Part shown: positions 31,933 to 40,277 of the stretch, one piece after another
How the letters are laid out: the number at the start of each line of letters is the position of its first letter
Position numbering within the stretch: position 1 is the stretch's first letter
NCBI RefSeq assembly: GCF_019264445.1
Contig: NZ_JAHVAB010000013.1
Span: forward strand, 1-42,577
Origin: Hydrogenophaga sp.
GTDB taxonomy: Bacteria > Pseudomonadota > Gammaproteobacteria > Burkholderiales > Burkholderiaceae_C
DNA: 42,577 nt
Direction: 5' to 3'
Position numbers and translations under genes: made by a program
Notes under the pieces: generated by a model
What the model was told of the DNA's origin: nothing
What the model saw: the letters and a program-made list of their open reading frames with translations, nothing else
The model's database searches: none

Positions 31933-32355
31933 GTGAACCCGCTCGTGCTCGACACCAACATCGCGCTCGACCTCTTCGTGTTTCAGGACCCGGCCACCGC
32001 GCCCCTGCGTGACGCGCTGGAGCGCACGCCTGGTGAATGGATCGCCACCGCCGCCATGCGCGAAGAGCTGGCGCGCGTGCTGGCCTATCCGCAGATCGCG
32101 CGCCGCCTGATGGTGCAGGCGCGGCCCGCGCAGGCCGTGCTCGACGCCTTTGACCGCAGCGTGCGCCTCGTGCCCGATGCCCCCAAGGCCGCCTACACCT
32201 GCAAGGACGCCGACGACCAGAAGTTCATCGACCTAGCCGCCGAACACCGCGCCATCCTCGTGAGCAAAGACGACGCCGTGCTCTGCATGGCCCGTCGCCT
32301 CGCTCGCGTGGGCGTGCATGTCTGTCGAGAATGGAGACCCACCCATGCGCCATGA
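31933..32355 (+). CDS. PIN-domain putative ribonuclease (COG1569-type)
   Basis: This 140-aa protein has the acidic residues of a PIN nuclease: VLDTNIALDLF at the N-terminus, a Glu in MREELARVL, and Asp residues in CKDADDQKFIDLA and LVSKDDAVL. COG1569 proteins are annotated as toxin-antitoxin toxin components, but no small antitoxin gene precedes it; rlmL is directly upstream. The GTG at 31933 has AAGAGG about 9 nt upstream; an ATG at 31879 in the palindromic element is the alternative. Its 3' end overlaps the next gene by 11 bp. Confidence 0.8.
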   Translation: MNPLVLDTNIALDLFVFQDPATAPLRDALERTPGEWIATAAMREELARVLAYPQIARRLMVQARPAQAVLDAFDRSVRLVPDAPKAAYTCKDADDQKFIDLAAEHRAILVSKDDAVLCMARRLARVGVHVCREWRPTHAP

Positions 32356-33478
32356 ACGCGGTCTGTTGTCGCTGAGCTTCGCGCTGGTGCTGGCCCTGTG
32401 CTCGGGCCACGCCCTGGCCGTGCCGCGCTGTGAACTCAACGGCGAAAGCGTGAGCCCCAACAACGGCAACACCACCGCCGGCAAGACCGGCGTGATGCGC
32501 TGCGTGGACGACGACGGCCAAGTGCGCCTGCGCGAGCAAACCCTGCGCGATGGCCGGTTTGTGGGCCCCGTGGTGATGGTGCTGGCCAGCGGCGAGCGGC
32601 GCGAATACAGCGTGAACGAGCGCGGCAACCGCCACGGCCTGGCGCGCACGTTTGATGGCAAGGGAACGCTGCGCAAGGAAGAAAATCTCGACAACGGCAG
32701 CGCCGAAGGCGTGCAGAAAAACTTTGCCGAAGCCGGCCACCTGCAAGAGCTGTACTTTGCCGCCGAGCGCCGCACGGTGCTCACCATCGGCTACCTGGCC
32801 GACGGCGCGCTCACCGAGCTGCGCTGCGCGCCCCAGAGCGTGGTGCCGCAAGACCGCGAGGTGTGCGGCCACACCGGCCGCGCGAGCGACGTCACGCTCT
32901 ACCGCGAAGCCGGCAAACCGGCAGGCACGGTGAGCTTCCTGCGCGGCCAGATGCAGCGCCAGAGCGTGCTTGACCGCGAAGGCCGCCTGGTGCGCACCGA
33001 AGAGCTCAAGGACGGCCGGCGCATCAAGCGCGTGTTCTACGCGTCGGGCAAGCCGCGCTCAGAAACCGACTTCATCGAGCGCGACCCCAACAGCGCCGGT
33101 GGGCGCGAAGGCGTGGCGCGCGAATGGGCCGAGAGCGGCCAGCTCACGCAAGAGACCGCCTGGGCCGACGGCTACGAGCAACGCATCCAGCAGTGGTACC
33201 TGAACGGCCAGCAGAAGCTGCGCCAGCAGATCCGCCGCCAGGGCCGCGAGCAGGAGCGCACCACCGAGAGCTTCTGGGACAACGGCAAGCCCGCAGCGGT
33301 CAACTTCGAGCGCAATGGTCGCCTCTTGGGCTGGCAGAAGTACTACACCGAAGACGGCGTGCTCATCCGCGAAGACGAGCACGGCGAACGCGGCGTGCTC
33401 CAGCGGCGCAAGCGCTACACCGAGCAGGGCGTGCTCGAGCGCGAAGAACGTTTTCTGGAAGACGGCTCGCGCATCTGA
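32345..33478 (+). CDS. Exported MORN-like repeat protein
   Basis: This 377-aa protein has a signal peptide (MRHERGLLSLSFALVLALCS to HALA-V). Many short repeats follow with the pattern polar-hydrophobic-Y/F-x(2-4)-G-x-hydrophobic, for example RVFYASGKPRSETDF, QWYLNGQQKLRQ, KYYTEDGVLIRED and KRYTEQGVLERE. These are MORN-variant/YwqK-type repeats. Four Cys residues in the first half may form disulfides. Databases often label the family an antitoxin, which a secreted protein is unlikely to be. ATG 32345 has GGAG upstream and overlaps the PIN gene by 11 bp. Confidence 0.82.
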   Translation: MRHERGLLSLSFALVLALCSGHALAVPRCELNGESVSPNNGNTTAGKTGVMRCVDDDGQVRLREQTLRDGRFVGPVVMVLASGERREYSVNERGNRHGLARTFDGKGTLRKEENLDNGSAEGVQKNFAEAGHLQELYFAAERRTVLTIGYLADGALTELRCAPQSVVPQDREVCGHTGRASDVTLYREAGKPAGTVSFLRGQMQRQSVLDREGRLVRTEELKDGRRIKRVFYASGKPRSETDFIERDPNSAGGREGVAREWAESGQLTQETAWADGYEQRIQQWYLNGQQKLRQQIRRQGREQERTTESFWDNGKPAAVNFERNGRLLGWQKYYTEDGVLIREDEHGERGVLQRRKRYTEQGVLEREERFLEDGSRI

Positions 33479-33516
33479 GAGCGCACAGCCTTCACACACG
33501 CGCAAGACGCCGGACC

Positions 33517-33981
33517 ATGAGCCCCATCGACCTGCTGTCGCTCGCCACCGCCCTGGGCGCGGCCACGGTGGGCGGCGTGTTCTTCGCCTTCTCCAGCTTC
33601 GTCATGCGGGCCCTGGCCCAGCTGCCCGCCGCACAAGGCGTGGCGGCCATGCAGCGCATCAACGTGGTGGTGATCAACCCGTGGTTCATGGGCGTGTTCA
33701 TCGGCACGCTGCTGCTGTCGGTGGCGTGCGTGGTGCTCGCGCTGCAGTCTTCGCACCCCTTGCAACTCGCCGCCGGGCTGCTGTACGCCATGGGCACCTT
33801 CGGTGTCACCGTGGCCTTCAACGTGCCGCGCAACGAGCGCCTGGCGCGCCTGGGCGCCGACACGCCTGAAGCCACCGCCTACTGGCCGATCTATGTGCGC
33901 GAATGGACGCGCTGGAACCATGTGCGCACGGTGGCGGCGCTGGCATCATCCCTTTGCATGCTGTTGGGGATGTACGCCTGA
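33517..33981 (+). CDS. DUF1772 (anthrone oxygenase-like) membrane protein
   Basis: This 154-aa protein has four hydrophobic segments and the family pattern GGVFFAFSSFVMRAL, QRINVVVINPWFM, VPRNERLARLGAD and WTRWNHVRT. DUF1772 is related to fungal anthrone oxygenases; the bacterial role is unknown. The ATG at 33517 was chosen as the first before the hydrophobic N-terminus. It lies 38 bp after the MORN-like gene. Confidence 0.85.
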   Translation: MSPIDLLSLATALGAATVGGVFFAFSSFVMRALAQLPAAQGVAAMQRINVVVINPWFMGVFIGTLLLSVACVVLALQSSHPLQLAAGLLYAMGTFGVTVAFNVPRNERLARLGADTPEATAYWPIYVREWTRWNHVRTVAALASSLCMLLGMYA

Positions 33982-34065
33982 GCCGTCTTTGCTGCAAGCC
34001 GCAGCGCTGTAGACAGGGCAATCAGTCGTTGCACGATGATGTGGCGCTGTTGAGGGAGGACCAAA

Positions 34066-34809
34066 ATGTCAGAAGCTAAAGGGCGACTTTGGAATGGTGG
34101 CACGGCGTTGGCGCTGGTGACGGCTGCCCTGTATTGCGTCAGTACTGCGTACTACGGTGGATTCATGGGTGTCTTGCGGCTCGATGCAGACGTGCTGGAC
34201 CGCAACTTTCATCAGACGCTTTACCACGGCTTCCTGACCGCGTTCGTACCTGCGTTTCAGTTGCTGGCCATCGCAAGCGTCACCCTCTTTGCGTCTGCAG
34301 TGCTGGCCACACCAGCCATCGATGGCTTCTTGCGCCGCAACTGGCCAAGAAAGCGTGCCTTTCTGAGATTGAAGAAAGTGCTTTTGCGGGGCAAGGGCAG
34401 AACTCCAATGGAAGTCGCACAAAGAAGACTGGCCGGACATGCGCTTTGTAGTTTGGCTATTGCCATGTGCGTCATTTACTCGCTGGCGCACTTTGATCGT
34501 CTTGGGAAACGTGCTGCAGAAAAGGTGCTGACCCAACTAGAGGGGACTCTGCCCGACTCCACAATCGTGACGGTTCAGATCGACGGGCAATCGCGCCGCC
34601 TGCTGTACCTGACTTGCGGTGCTCGCAATTGTGCTGGTTTGGATCCGGTCACGCACATGGTCTATTACTTTCCGCAGAACGGTCATGCGTTCCGACATCC
34701 GAAGCCTTTGCTGTCGGAGGCTTCAGCGGTGTCTCATGACCTCAGAGTCGAGCCCCCCGCTGCTGTTCAGGCCAGTCCAAACCGTTCTGAGCTGGCCCGC
34801 TCCCAATAA
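34066..34809 (+). CDS. Membrane protein of unknown function, lower GC
   Basis: This 247-aa protein has three predicted membrane helices (ALALVTAALYCVSTAYYGGF, FQLLAIASVTLFASAVLA, HALCSLAIAMCVIYSLA) and a C-terminal soluble part of about 100 residues with Cys in LTCGARNCAG. No family is recognised. GGAGG sits 7 nt before the ATG, so it is probably expressed. Codon use and GC are visibly lower than in its neighbours, suggesting acquisition. Its last 43 bp overlap the end of the convergent glutamate-synthase-like gene. Confidence 0.7.
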   Translation: MSEAKGRLWNGGTALALVTAALYCVSTAYYGGFMGVLRLDADVLDRNFHQTLYHGFLTAFVPAFQLLAIASVTLFASAVLATPAIDGFLRRNWPRKRAFLRLKKVLLRGKGRTPMEVAQRRLAGHALCSLAIAMCVIYSLAHFDRLGKRAAEKVLTQLEGTLPDSTIVTVQIDGQSRRLLYLTCGARNCAGLDPVTHMVYYFPQNGHAFRHPKPLLSEASAVSHDLRVEPPAAVQASPNRSELARSQ

Positions 34810-36386
34810 GTGGTGAACACCGCGTGCTGCGCGGTCAGGTCGGTGAGCAGCGCACCCGGTGGCGTGGACGGCAGCAGGTTGGCGAGCAGGCGCACTTCGT
34901 TTTCGCTCACGCGGCGCACCAAGTGGTGCGAGGTGATCTGGCTGGGGTGCTGCAGGCCGGCGGCCTGCACCAGTTCCTGCAGCGCCATCAGCGTGTTCTG
35001 GTGGAAGTGGAAAACGCGCTCGGCCTTGTCAGGCACCACCAGCGCCTGCTGGCGCACCGGGTCTTGCGTGGTCACACCGGTGGGGCACTGGCCGGTGTGG
35101 CAGCTCTGCGCCTGGATGCAGCCCAGCGCAAACATGAAGCCGCGCGCGCTGTTGCACCAGTCCGCGCCGATGGCCAGGGCGCGCGCGATGTCGAAGGCGC
35201 TCACCACCTTGCCGGCGCAGCCCACCTTGATGTGCTCGCGCAGGTTCACGCCCACCAGCGTGTTGTGCACCAGGCGCAGGCCCTCCTGCAGGGGCGCGCC
35301 CACGTGGTCGGTGAATTCCAGTGGCGCTGCGCCCGTTCCGCCTTCGGCGCCGTCCACCACGATGAAGTCCGGGCGTACGCCGGTCTCCAGCATGGCCTTG
35401 ACGATGGCGAACCATTCCCAGGGGTGGCCAATGCACAGCTTGAAGCCCACCGGCTTGCCGCCCGAGAGCTCGCGCAGCTGTGCGATGAAATGCATCATTT
35501 CCAGCGGCGTGGAAAACGCGCTGTGCGAGGCCGGTGACACACAGTCCACGCCCACCTGCACACCGCGCGCAGCGGCAATTTCCGGCGTGACCTTGGGGCC
35601 GGGCAGCACGCCACCGTGGCCCGGCTTGGCGCCCTGGCTCAGCTTGATCTCGATCATCTTCACCTGCGCGTCCATTGCGTTGGCCTGGAAGCGCTCGGGG
35701 CTGAAGCGCCCGTTCTCGTCGCGGCAGCCAAAGTAGCCCGAGCCAATTTCCCAGATGAGGTCGCCGCCGTGCAGGCGGTGCCAGGCCGAGATGGAGCCTT
35801 CGCCCGTGTCGTGCGCAAAGCGCCCGCGCTTCGCGCCCGCGTTCAGCGCCTGAATGGCGTTGGCCGAGAGCGCGCCAAAGCTCATGGCAGAAATGTTGAA
35901 GATGCTCGCGTCGTAAGGCTGCTTGCAGGCGTCACCGCCAATGAGCACCCGGAAGTCGTGCGTGCTCAGCGTGCTGGGTTGCATGGAGTGGTTGAGCCAC
36001 TCGTGGCCGTCGGCGTTCATGTCGAGCTGCGAGCCAAAGGGGCGTTTGTCGGTTTCGCCCTTGGCACGCGCGTAGGCCAGGCTGCGCTGGCTGCGAGAGA
36101 ACGGCGTGGCGTCGGTGTCGTTCTCCAGGAAGTACTGACGAATCTCGGGCCGAATCTTCTCCAGCATGAACCGCAGGTGCCCGATCACCGGGTAGTTGCG
36201 CAGCACCGAGCTCTTGGTCTGCCGCACATCCCACACGCCCACGGCCGACAAGCCCGCGAACACCAGAAACAGCAGCCCGCCCTCACCGGTGATCACCCAC
36301 GCGAACAGGCTCAGCAGCGCGATCAGCACGCACAACGCAAAGGCCGTGTAGCGCACGGGGTAGAGGGCATTGAGTCGGTCCAGCAT
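34767..36386 (-). CDS. FMN-binding glutamate synthase-family membrane protein
   Basis: This 539-aa protein has two N-terminal membrane helices (YTAFALCVLIALLSLFAWVI and LLFLVFAGLSAVGV) and a glutamate-synthase FMN/TIM-barrel domain. Motifs are PYDASIFNISAMSFGALSAN, GAKPGHGGVLPGPKV, DGAEGGTGAAPLEF and the 3Fe-4S cysteines in CIQAQSCHTGQCPTGV. Stand-alone members lack the amidotransferase domain and have no settled substrate. ATG 36386 places the first helix at the N-terminus; upstream in-frame residues are Arg-rich and unlikely. It is divergent from the UPF0149 gene with 77 bp between. Confidence 0.9.
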   Translation of the reverse strand: MLDRLNALYPVRYTAFALCVLIALLSLFAWVITGEGGLLFLVFAGLSAVGVWDVRQTKSSVLRNYPVIGHLRFMLEKIRPEIRQYFLENDTDATPFSRSQRSLAYARAKGETDKRPFGSQLDMNADGHEWLNHSMQPSTLSTHDFRVLIGGDACKQPYDASIFNISAMSFGALSANAIQALNAGAKRGRFAHDTGEGSISAWHRLHGGDLIWEIGSGYFGCRDENGRFSPERFQANAMDAQVKMIEIKLSQGAKPGHGGVLPGPKVTPEIAAARGVQVGVDCVSPASHSAFSTPLEMMHFIAQLRELSGGKPVGFKLCIGHPWEWFAIVKAMLETGVRPDFIVVDGAEGGTGAAPLEFTDHVGAPLQEGLRLVHNTLVGVNLREHIKVGCAGKVVSAFDIARALAIGADWCNSARGFMFALGCIQAQSCHTGQCPTGVTTQDPVRQQALVVPDKAERVFHFHQNTLMALQELVQAAGLQHPSQITSHHLVRRVSENEVRLLANLLPSTPPGALLTDLTAQHAVFTTYWERASSERFGLA

Positions 36387-36463
36387 GCGGGCTTTCGTGA
36401 GGGGGTGGGGAATACACTGCGGGGCATCATAAAACCCGGCCTCTCGCCCAGCCTTTGCAGACC

Positions 36464-37270
36464 ATGACCACCCAAACCCCCTCCGACCCCGCCGCCACGC
36501 TGGACCACGAAGACTACGACGCGCTCGACGCCATCCTGGACGACCTGCGCACACGCGGCGAAGACGTGCCGCAATGGGAGTTCTGCGAAGGCGCCATGGC
36601 CGCGCTGCTGTGCACGCGCCGCCCCATCGAGCCCGCCGAATGGCTGCCCGTGCTGCTGGGCACCGGCCCCTTGCCCACCGCGCCGCAGGAAGACGGCACG
36701 CACTTCAGCAACACCGCGCAATACGAGCAGTTCATGCAGCTGTGGTCACGCCGCAGCGCGGAAGTGGCCGCCTCGCTCGCCGCCAACGTGGACACCCTCG
36801 AAGACGAGCGCAGCTACCACCCCGAGCTGATGGACGTGCGCGGCGCAGTGGCTGCATTGCCTGAAGCCGAGCGCGCCGACTTCAAAGACCAGGAGCTGCC
36901 GGCCTATGCGCAGGTGTGGGCGCTGGGCTTCATGTTCGTGGTGGAAAACTGGGGCGAAGACTGGGAGCCCCCGCGCGACAAGGACACCGCCGCCTGGCTC
37001 GACGAAGCGCTGGACCGCATCGTCGCCCTGACCGAAGACGACACCGGCAAGCCCACCGTGAACATGCACGCGGAAGACGGCCCACCCAGCGTGAGCGACG
37101 ACCGCCTCAACGACTTCGGCGCCGCCATCTGGGCCGTGTACGACCTGCACCAGATCGGCAAGAGCCTGGGCCCGCGCACCGAGCCCGTGCGCAAGGAAGC
37201 CACGCCGGGGCGCAACGACCCTTGCCCTTGCGGGAGCGGGAAGAAGTACAAGAAGTGTCATGGGGCTTGA
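36464..37270 (+). CDS. UPF0149/YecA-family protein with SEC-C motif
   Basis: This 268-aa protein has an N-terminal YecA/YgfB-like helical domain ([40 protein letters not shown]) and a C-terminal SEC-C zinc motif, [19 protein letters not shown], as in SecA. YecA-type proteins have been linked to ribosome or translocase contact; the role is otherwise unknown. ATG 36464 is preferred to an in-frame TTG at 36455. Confidence 0.9.
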   Translation: MTTQTPSDPAATLDHEDYDALDAILDDLRTRGEDVPQWEFCEGAMAALLCTRRPIEPAEWLPVLLGTGPLPTAPQEDGTHFSNTAQYEQFMQLWSRRSAEVAASLAANVDTLEDERSYHPELMDVRGAVAALPEAERADFKDQELPAYAQVWALGFMFVVENWGEDWEPPRDKDTAAWLDEALDRIVALTEDDTGKPTVNMHAEDGPPSVSDDRLNDFGAAIWAVYDLHQIGKSLGPRTEPVRKEATPGRNDPCPCGSGKKYKKCHGA

Positions 37271-37324
37271 GGAGTTGCAGGTGTTGCAGCCCAACCCCTG
37301 CCCTGTGAGCGACTGCATCTCAGC

Positions 37325-37774
37325 ATGACAAAACATCGGGAAAAAAAGGCACAGTTCTATGCGCTGCGCTACCACGGGGGCAAGCGGAACAATGGGATTG
37401 CGAAGAAGCAGTACTTGGCTTGGCGAAGCGCGCAACAGCCGCCCGTACCCGAGCGGTGTGACAACCCCAGCTGTCATTTTTTCTCTGCGCCCTTGATATG
37501 GAATGAGGCGCCTCTAGCGTTGATTCTTGAGCACGCGAATGGCGTCAATACAGACAACCGTGCATCAAACCTCCGATTGCTTTGCCCCAATTGCGACTCG
37601 CAAAACACGGCGACCAGAGGCGGAGCCAATGCGGGGCGAGTCGTCAAGAGTGGTGGTGGCTTTGCGTTGGTGGAGCGTGACGGCAAGATGCAACACGTTT
37701 TGCCCGCCGAGACAGGTTCGTATGAACTGGGAGCCAAGGCTATCGAAAGACCAAACAATGCAGGTAAGAAATAG
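37325..37774 (+). CDS. HNH endonuclease-like protein
   Basis: This 149-aa protein has an HNH fold. The histidine lies in LALILEHANGVNTDNRASNL, then NLRLLCPNCDSQN, with structural zinc cysteines in CDNPSC and CPNC. The N-terminus is basic (MTKHREKK). The sequence is lower in GC than the flanking genes. It is followed by a GNAT gene 39 bp downstream. No restriction methylase or phage gene is adjacent, so it may be a stand-alone defence or mobile-element relic. Confidence 0.8.
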   Translation: MTKHREKKAQFYALRYHGGKRNNGIAKKQYLAWRSAQQPPVPERCDNPSCHFFSAPLIWNEAPLALILEHANGVNTDNRASNLRLLCPNCDSQNTATRGGANAGRVVKSGGGFALVERDGKMQHVLPAETGSYELGAKAIERPNNAGKK

Positions 37775-37813
37775 CGCCTGCGCCTTGCTAGCGACCGTCG
37801 ACCACCTGAACAA

Positions 37814-38224
37814 ATGAGCTCCGTCCAGACCCGCCTTGCCACTGTTGCCGACGTGGATGTCATAGCCCCTTTGTTTGACGCCTACCGGCAGTTTTACGAG
37901 CAAGCACCAGACTTGATGTTGGCCAGGGCGTTCATCGATGCGCGTTTGAGGAACGACGAATCGGTTGTGCTTCTGGCCTTTGGCGAAGACGGGCAGGCTG
38001 TGGGGTTCTGTCAGCTGTATCCCACTTTCTGCTCGGTCGAAGCCAAGCCGATCTATTCGCTCTATGACCTGTTTGTCGTTCCCGAGGCGAGACGCTCCGG
38101 CGCTGGCACAGTGCTTCTGAAAGCGGCGGAGAGGCTTGCCGTTGAGCGGGGCAAATCCAGGATGGACCTCACCACGGCCAAATCCAACATGGCTGCTCAA
38201 GCTGCCTACGAAGCACTGGGATAG
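37814..38224 (+). CDS. GNAT N-acetyltransferase, shortened by an in-frame amber codon
   Basis: This 136-aa GNAT-fold protein has IYSLYDLFVVPEARRSGAG as the acetyl-CoA pocket (R/QxxGxG/A region), preceded by VGFCQLYPTF and followed by AQAAYEALG. Translation stops at TAG 38222-38224. Reading past it in the same frame gives QRDEVFFAYSKAVEA and then TGA at 38270-38272, exactly the beta-strand end expected of such proteins, with the amber codon at the usual Trp (GW) position. A single TGG-to-TAG change would explain it. The shortened protein may be unstable; a sequencing error or suppression is also possible. Confidence 0.82.
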   Translation: MSSVQTRLATVADVDVIAPLFDAYRQFYEQAPDLMLARAFIDARLRNDESVVLLAFGEDGQAVGFCQLYPTFCSVEAKPIYSLYDLFVVPEARRSGAGTVLLKAAERLAVERGKSRMDLTTAKSNMAAQAAYEALG

Positions 38225-38268
38225 CAGCGCGATGAGGTGTTCTTTGCGTACAGCAAGGCCGTGGAGGC

Positions 38269-38985
38269 ATGATTGCCTTCACGCAGTACGAAATGCTCCG
38301 CGAGAAGGCCAACATCTGCACACAGTCTTTTCTACCTATGCCAAACGTCGATCGTTGCGTAGTCGGTTATGACCCAGGCGGCGATGGGAGCCACGGTGTT
38401 GCCGTTCTGCGTCTTCGTGATGGGATACCGGTCCAGCTTCAAACGGAAACGCTGCAGACTACCGAAGAGACCATCAAGTTCTTTTTGCAACTGCGAGGGC
38501 TTTCTGCTATCGGTGTGGACACATTGACCTGTTGGAGCACCGGCCCTGGTGGTTGGCGTCCCGCTGATCGATTCCTCCGATTCGAATATCCACAGGTAGC
38601 GCGAAGCGTCGTTACCCCCAATGGCTTGTATGGTTCTATGGGGCTCAATGGACCAGCAGTTGTACTGCAGTGCCGAGCTGCACTGCCAGCACTGCTTGTA
38701 ACCGAGGCGCATCCCAAAGTGCTGCACTGGCACTTGTCAGGTCGACGCTATAACTTCAAAGATGATCGTGCTCTGATGGAAGAACTTCTGTGCGATGCAC
38801 TGGGAGTCCCAGTCGTTACCGCGACTGAGCACGCATGGGATGCCGCGGTGTCTGCACTCGCCGCCCTCAAGGGTCTATTGGGCGAATGGTCACTCGACCT
38901 TCACCAGCGGCAATGCGAGCCGAATGAACGCCTTGTCTGGCCATGCGGCCCGGCACACTACTTCTGGCCTTCAGGAGATCGCTAG
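38269..38985 (+). CDS. DUF429-like RNase H-fold protein
   Basis: This protein is about 238 aa, or 215 aa from ATG 38338. It has CVVGYDPGGDGSHGVAVLRL, AIGVDTLTCWS, R-PADRFLR, LVTEAHPKVLHW and EHAWDAAVSALAAL, the order of acidic and aromatic motifs seen in DUF429 predicted RNase H-like nucleases. ATG 38269 is kept because it overlaps the original, read-through stop of the GNAT frame (ATGA), implying an operon, but the conserved domain begins just after ATG 38338. GC is lower than the chromosome around it. Catalysis is inferred from the fold only. Confidence 0.65.
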   Translation: MIAFTQYEMLREKANICTQSFLPMPNVDRCVVGYDPGGDGSHGVAVLRLRDGIPVQLQTETLQTTEETIKFFLQLRGLSAIGVDTLTCWSTGPGGWRPADRFLRFEYPQVARSVVTPNGLYGSMGLNGPAVVLQCRAALPALLVTEAHPKVLHWHLSGRRYNFKDDRALMEELLCDALGVPVVTATEHAWDAAVSALAALKGLLGEWSLDLHQRQCEPNERLVWPCGPAHYFWPSGDR

Positions 38986-39090
38986 CTCTCTACTAAAGCA
39001 GGGGCATCCATCGGAATAGCACTTGGCTTGCGGAGTGCTGCCGATTTGTTTGGCGTGCTGCACGTCGTCGGCATTCCGTCAAGCGCGCGA

Positions 39091-39120
39091 TTGACGACTG
39101 AACATTCATTCGCTTAAGAT
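39091..39120 (+). promoter_or_regulatory. Promoter and operator of the TetR gene
   Basis: TTGACG (39091-39096) and TAAGAT (39115-39120) are spaced by 18 bp, 11 bp before the tetR start codon. The spacer contains TGAACATTCATT (39099-39110), which recurs in inverse orientation at 39746-39757. This fits autorepression by the encoded TetR protein. Confidence 0.65.
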
Positions 39121-39131
39121 CGCGCCCACCC

Positions 39132-39704
39132 ATGAAACCCAAAGACGACGACAAGCAGCAGGCGATCGCCCGCGCCACCCTGGCGCTGGTCGAGCGCGTT
39201 GGCTTGAGCGGGTTGACCATGGCTGGCATTGCGCGCGAGGCCGGCATTGCCACCGGCACGCTGTACGTCTACCACCGCTCCAAGGAAGAGCTGCTCAACG
39301 CGCTGTACGAGCAGGTCAAGGGGGCGCTGGTGGGGCTGATCGATGTGGACATCGACGCGGCCACGCCGTTTCGCACGCGCTTCCAGATGAACTGGACGCG
39401 GCTGCTGCGGCACCGGCTGGCGCATGGGCCCGAGGCGGTGTTCATGGACCAGTACTACAACTCCCCCTGGTTCAGCGAGGCGTCGCGGCAGTTTTCCGCG
39501 CGCTTTGCGGCGGGGTGCCTGCGTTTTTTTGATGAGGCCCGCGAGCAGCAGATCGTGAAGGACGCGCCGACCATGATGCTGGCGGCGCACTTCTTTGGCT
39601 CGGTGCGCGACACCGCCAGCCTGCTGCGCAGCGGCGACCTGCCCGATACCGAAGCGGCCCTGGCGCAGGCGTTTGGCCTGTGCTGGGATGGCATCAAGGC
39701 CTGA
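39132..39704 (+). CDS. TetR/AcrR-family transcriptional regulator
   Basis: This 190-aa protein has the TetR N-terminal helix-turn-helix (AIARATLALVERVGLSGLTM, then AGIAREAGIATGTLYVYHRS, then KEELLNALYEQVK) and an all-helical C-terminal ligand domain. It precedes the molybdenum hydroxylase genes on the same strand. The same operator lies at its own promoter and at theirs, so it probably represses both until an aromatic or aldehyde substrate binds. The effector is unknown. Confidence 0.92.
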   Translation: MKPKDDDKQQAIARATLALVERVGLSGLTMAGIAREAGIATGTLYVYHRSKEELLNALYEQVKGALVGLIDVDIDAATPFRTRFQMNWTRLLRHRLAHGPEAVFMDQYYNSPWFSEASRQFSARFAAGCLRFFDEAREQQIVKDAPTMMLAAHFFGSVRDTASLLRSGDLPDTEAALAQAFGLCWDGIKA

Positions 39705-39734
39705 GCCGAGCATGAGACAACCCGAGCTTTTCCG

Positions 39735-39763
39735 TTGACATGCCGAATGAATGTTCATTCATT
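39735..39763 (+). promoter_or_regulatory. Promoter and TetR operator of the molybdenum hydroxylase operon
   Basis: AATGAATG (39746-39753), TT, CATTCATT (39756-39763) is a perfect 18-bp palindrome. It lies immediately after a consensus -35 TTGACA (39735-39740); the -10 is weak (TCATTA at 39759-39764). It contains in inverse orientation the 12-mer found at the tetR promoter. The palindrome would block the spacer and -10 region. Confidence 0.7.
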
Positions 39764-39802
39764 AACCAGCCCTCACCACCCCCACGACAGGAGAAAGCAC
39801 CC

Positions 39803-40264
39803 ATGGCCACCACGCTCAACATCAACGGCAAGGACGTGCGCGTCGACGCCGACGAATCCACCCCGATCCTCTGGGCCCTGCGCGACACGCTGGGCATGAC
39901 GGGCACCAAGTTCGGCTGCGGCGCGGCGCTGTGCGGCGCCTGCACCGTGCACATGAACGGCGCGGCCATCCGCTCCTGCGTCACGCCGATTTCGGCGGCG
40001 GCGGGCCAGAAGATCACCACCATCGAAGCGGTGGCGACGGACCGCGTGGGCCAGGCCGTGCAGCAGGCCTGGGTGAAGGCCGACGTGGCCCAGTGCGGCT
40101 ACTGCCAGAGCGGCCAGGTGATGAGCGCCACCGCGCTGCTCAAGTCCAACCCCAAGCCCAGCGACGCCGACATCGACGCCGCCATGGCCGGCAACATCTG
40201 CCGCTGCGGCACCTATGCGCGCGTGCGCATCGCCATCAAGGACGCGGCCCGTTCGCTGGCCTGA
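39803..40264 (+). CDS. 2Fe-2S subunit of an isoquinoline 1-oxidoreductase-type hydroxylase
   Basis: This 153-aa electron-transfer subunit has a plant-type 2Fe-2S domain with Cys39, Cys44, Cys47 and Cys59 ([17 protein letters not shown]), and a second 2Fe-2S domain with Cys98, Cys101, Cys133 and Cys135 ([16 protein letters not shown]). It matches IorA-like alpha subunits of two-subunit enzymes. It has no signal peptide. AGGAG lies about 9 nt before ATG 39803. The large subunit follows after 13 bp. Confidence 0.93.
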   Translation: MATTLNINGKDVRVDADESTPILWALRDTLGMTGTKFGCGAALCGACTVHMNGAAIRSCVTPISAAAGQKITTIEAVATDRVGQAVQQAWVKADVAQCGYCQSGQVMSATALLKSNPKPSDADIDAAMAGNICRCGTYARVRIAIKDAARSLA

Positions 40265-40277
40265 AGGAGAACCCCCC

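Noticed and set aside
31933..32355. A standard PIN toxin with an upstream antitoxin
   Set aside because: The upstream gene is the rRNA methyltransferase; no small DNA-binding antitoxin frame was found.
33991..34005. GCTGC-N5-GCAGC hairpin after the DUF1772 gene as a terminator
   Set aside because: The stem is only 5 bp with no T-tract; too weak to call.
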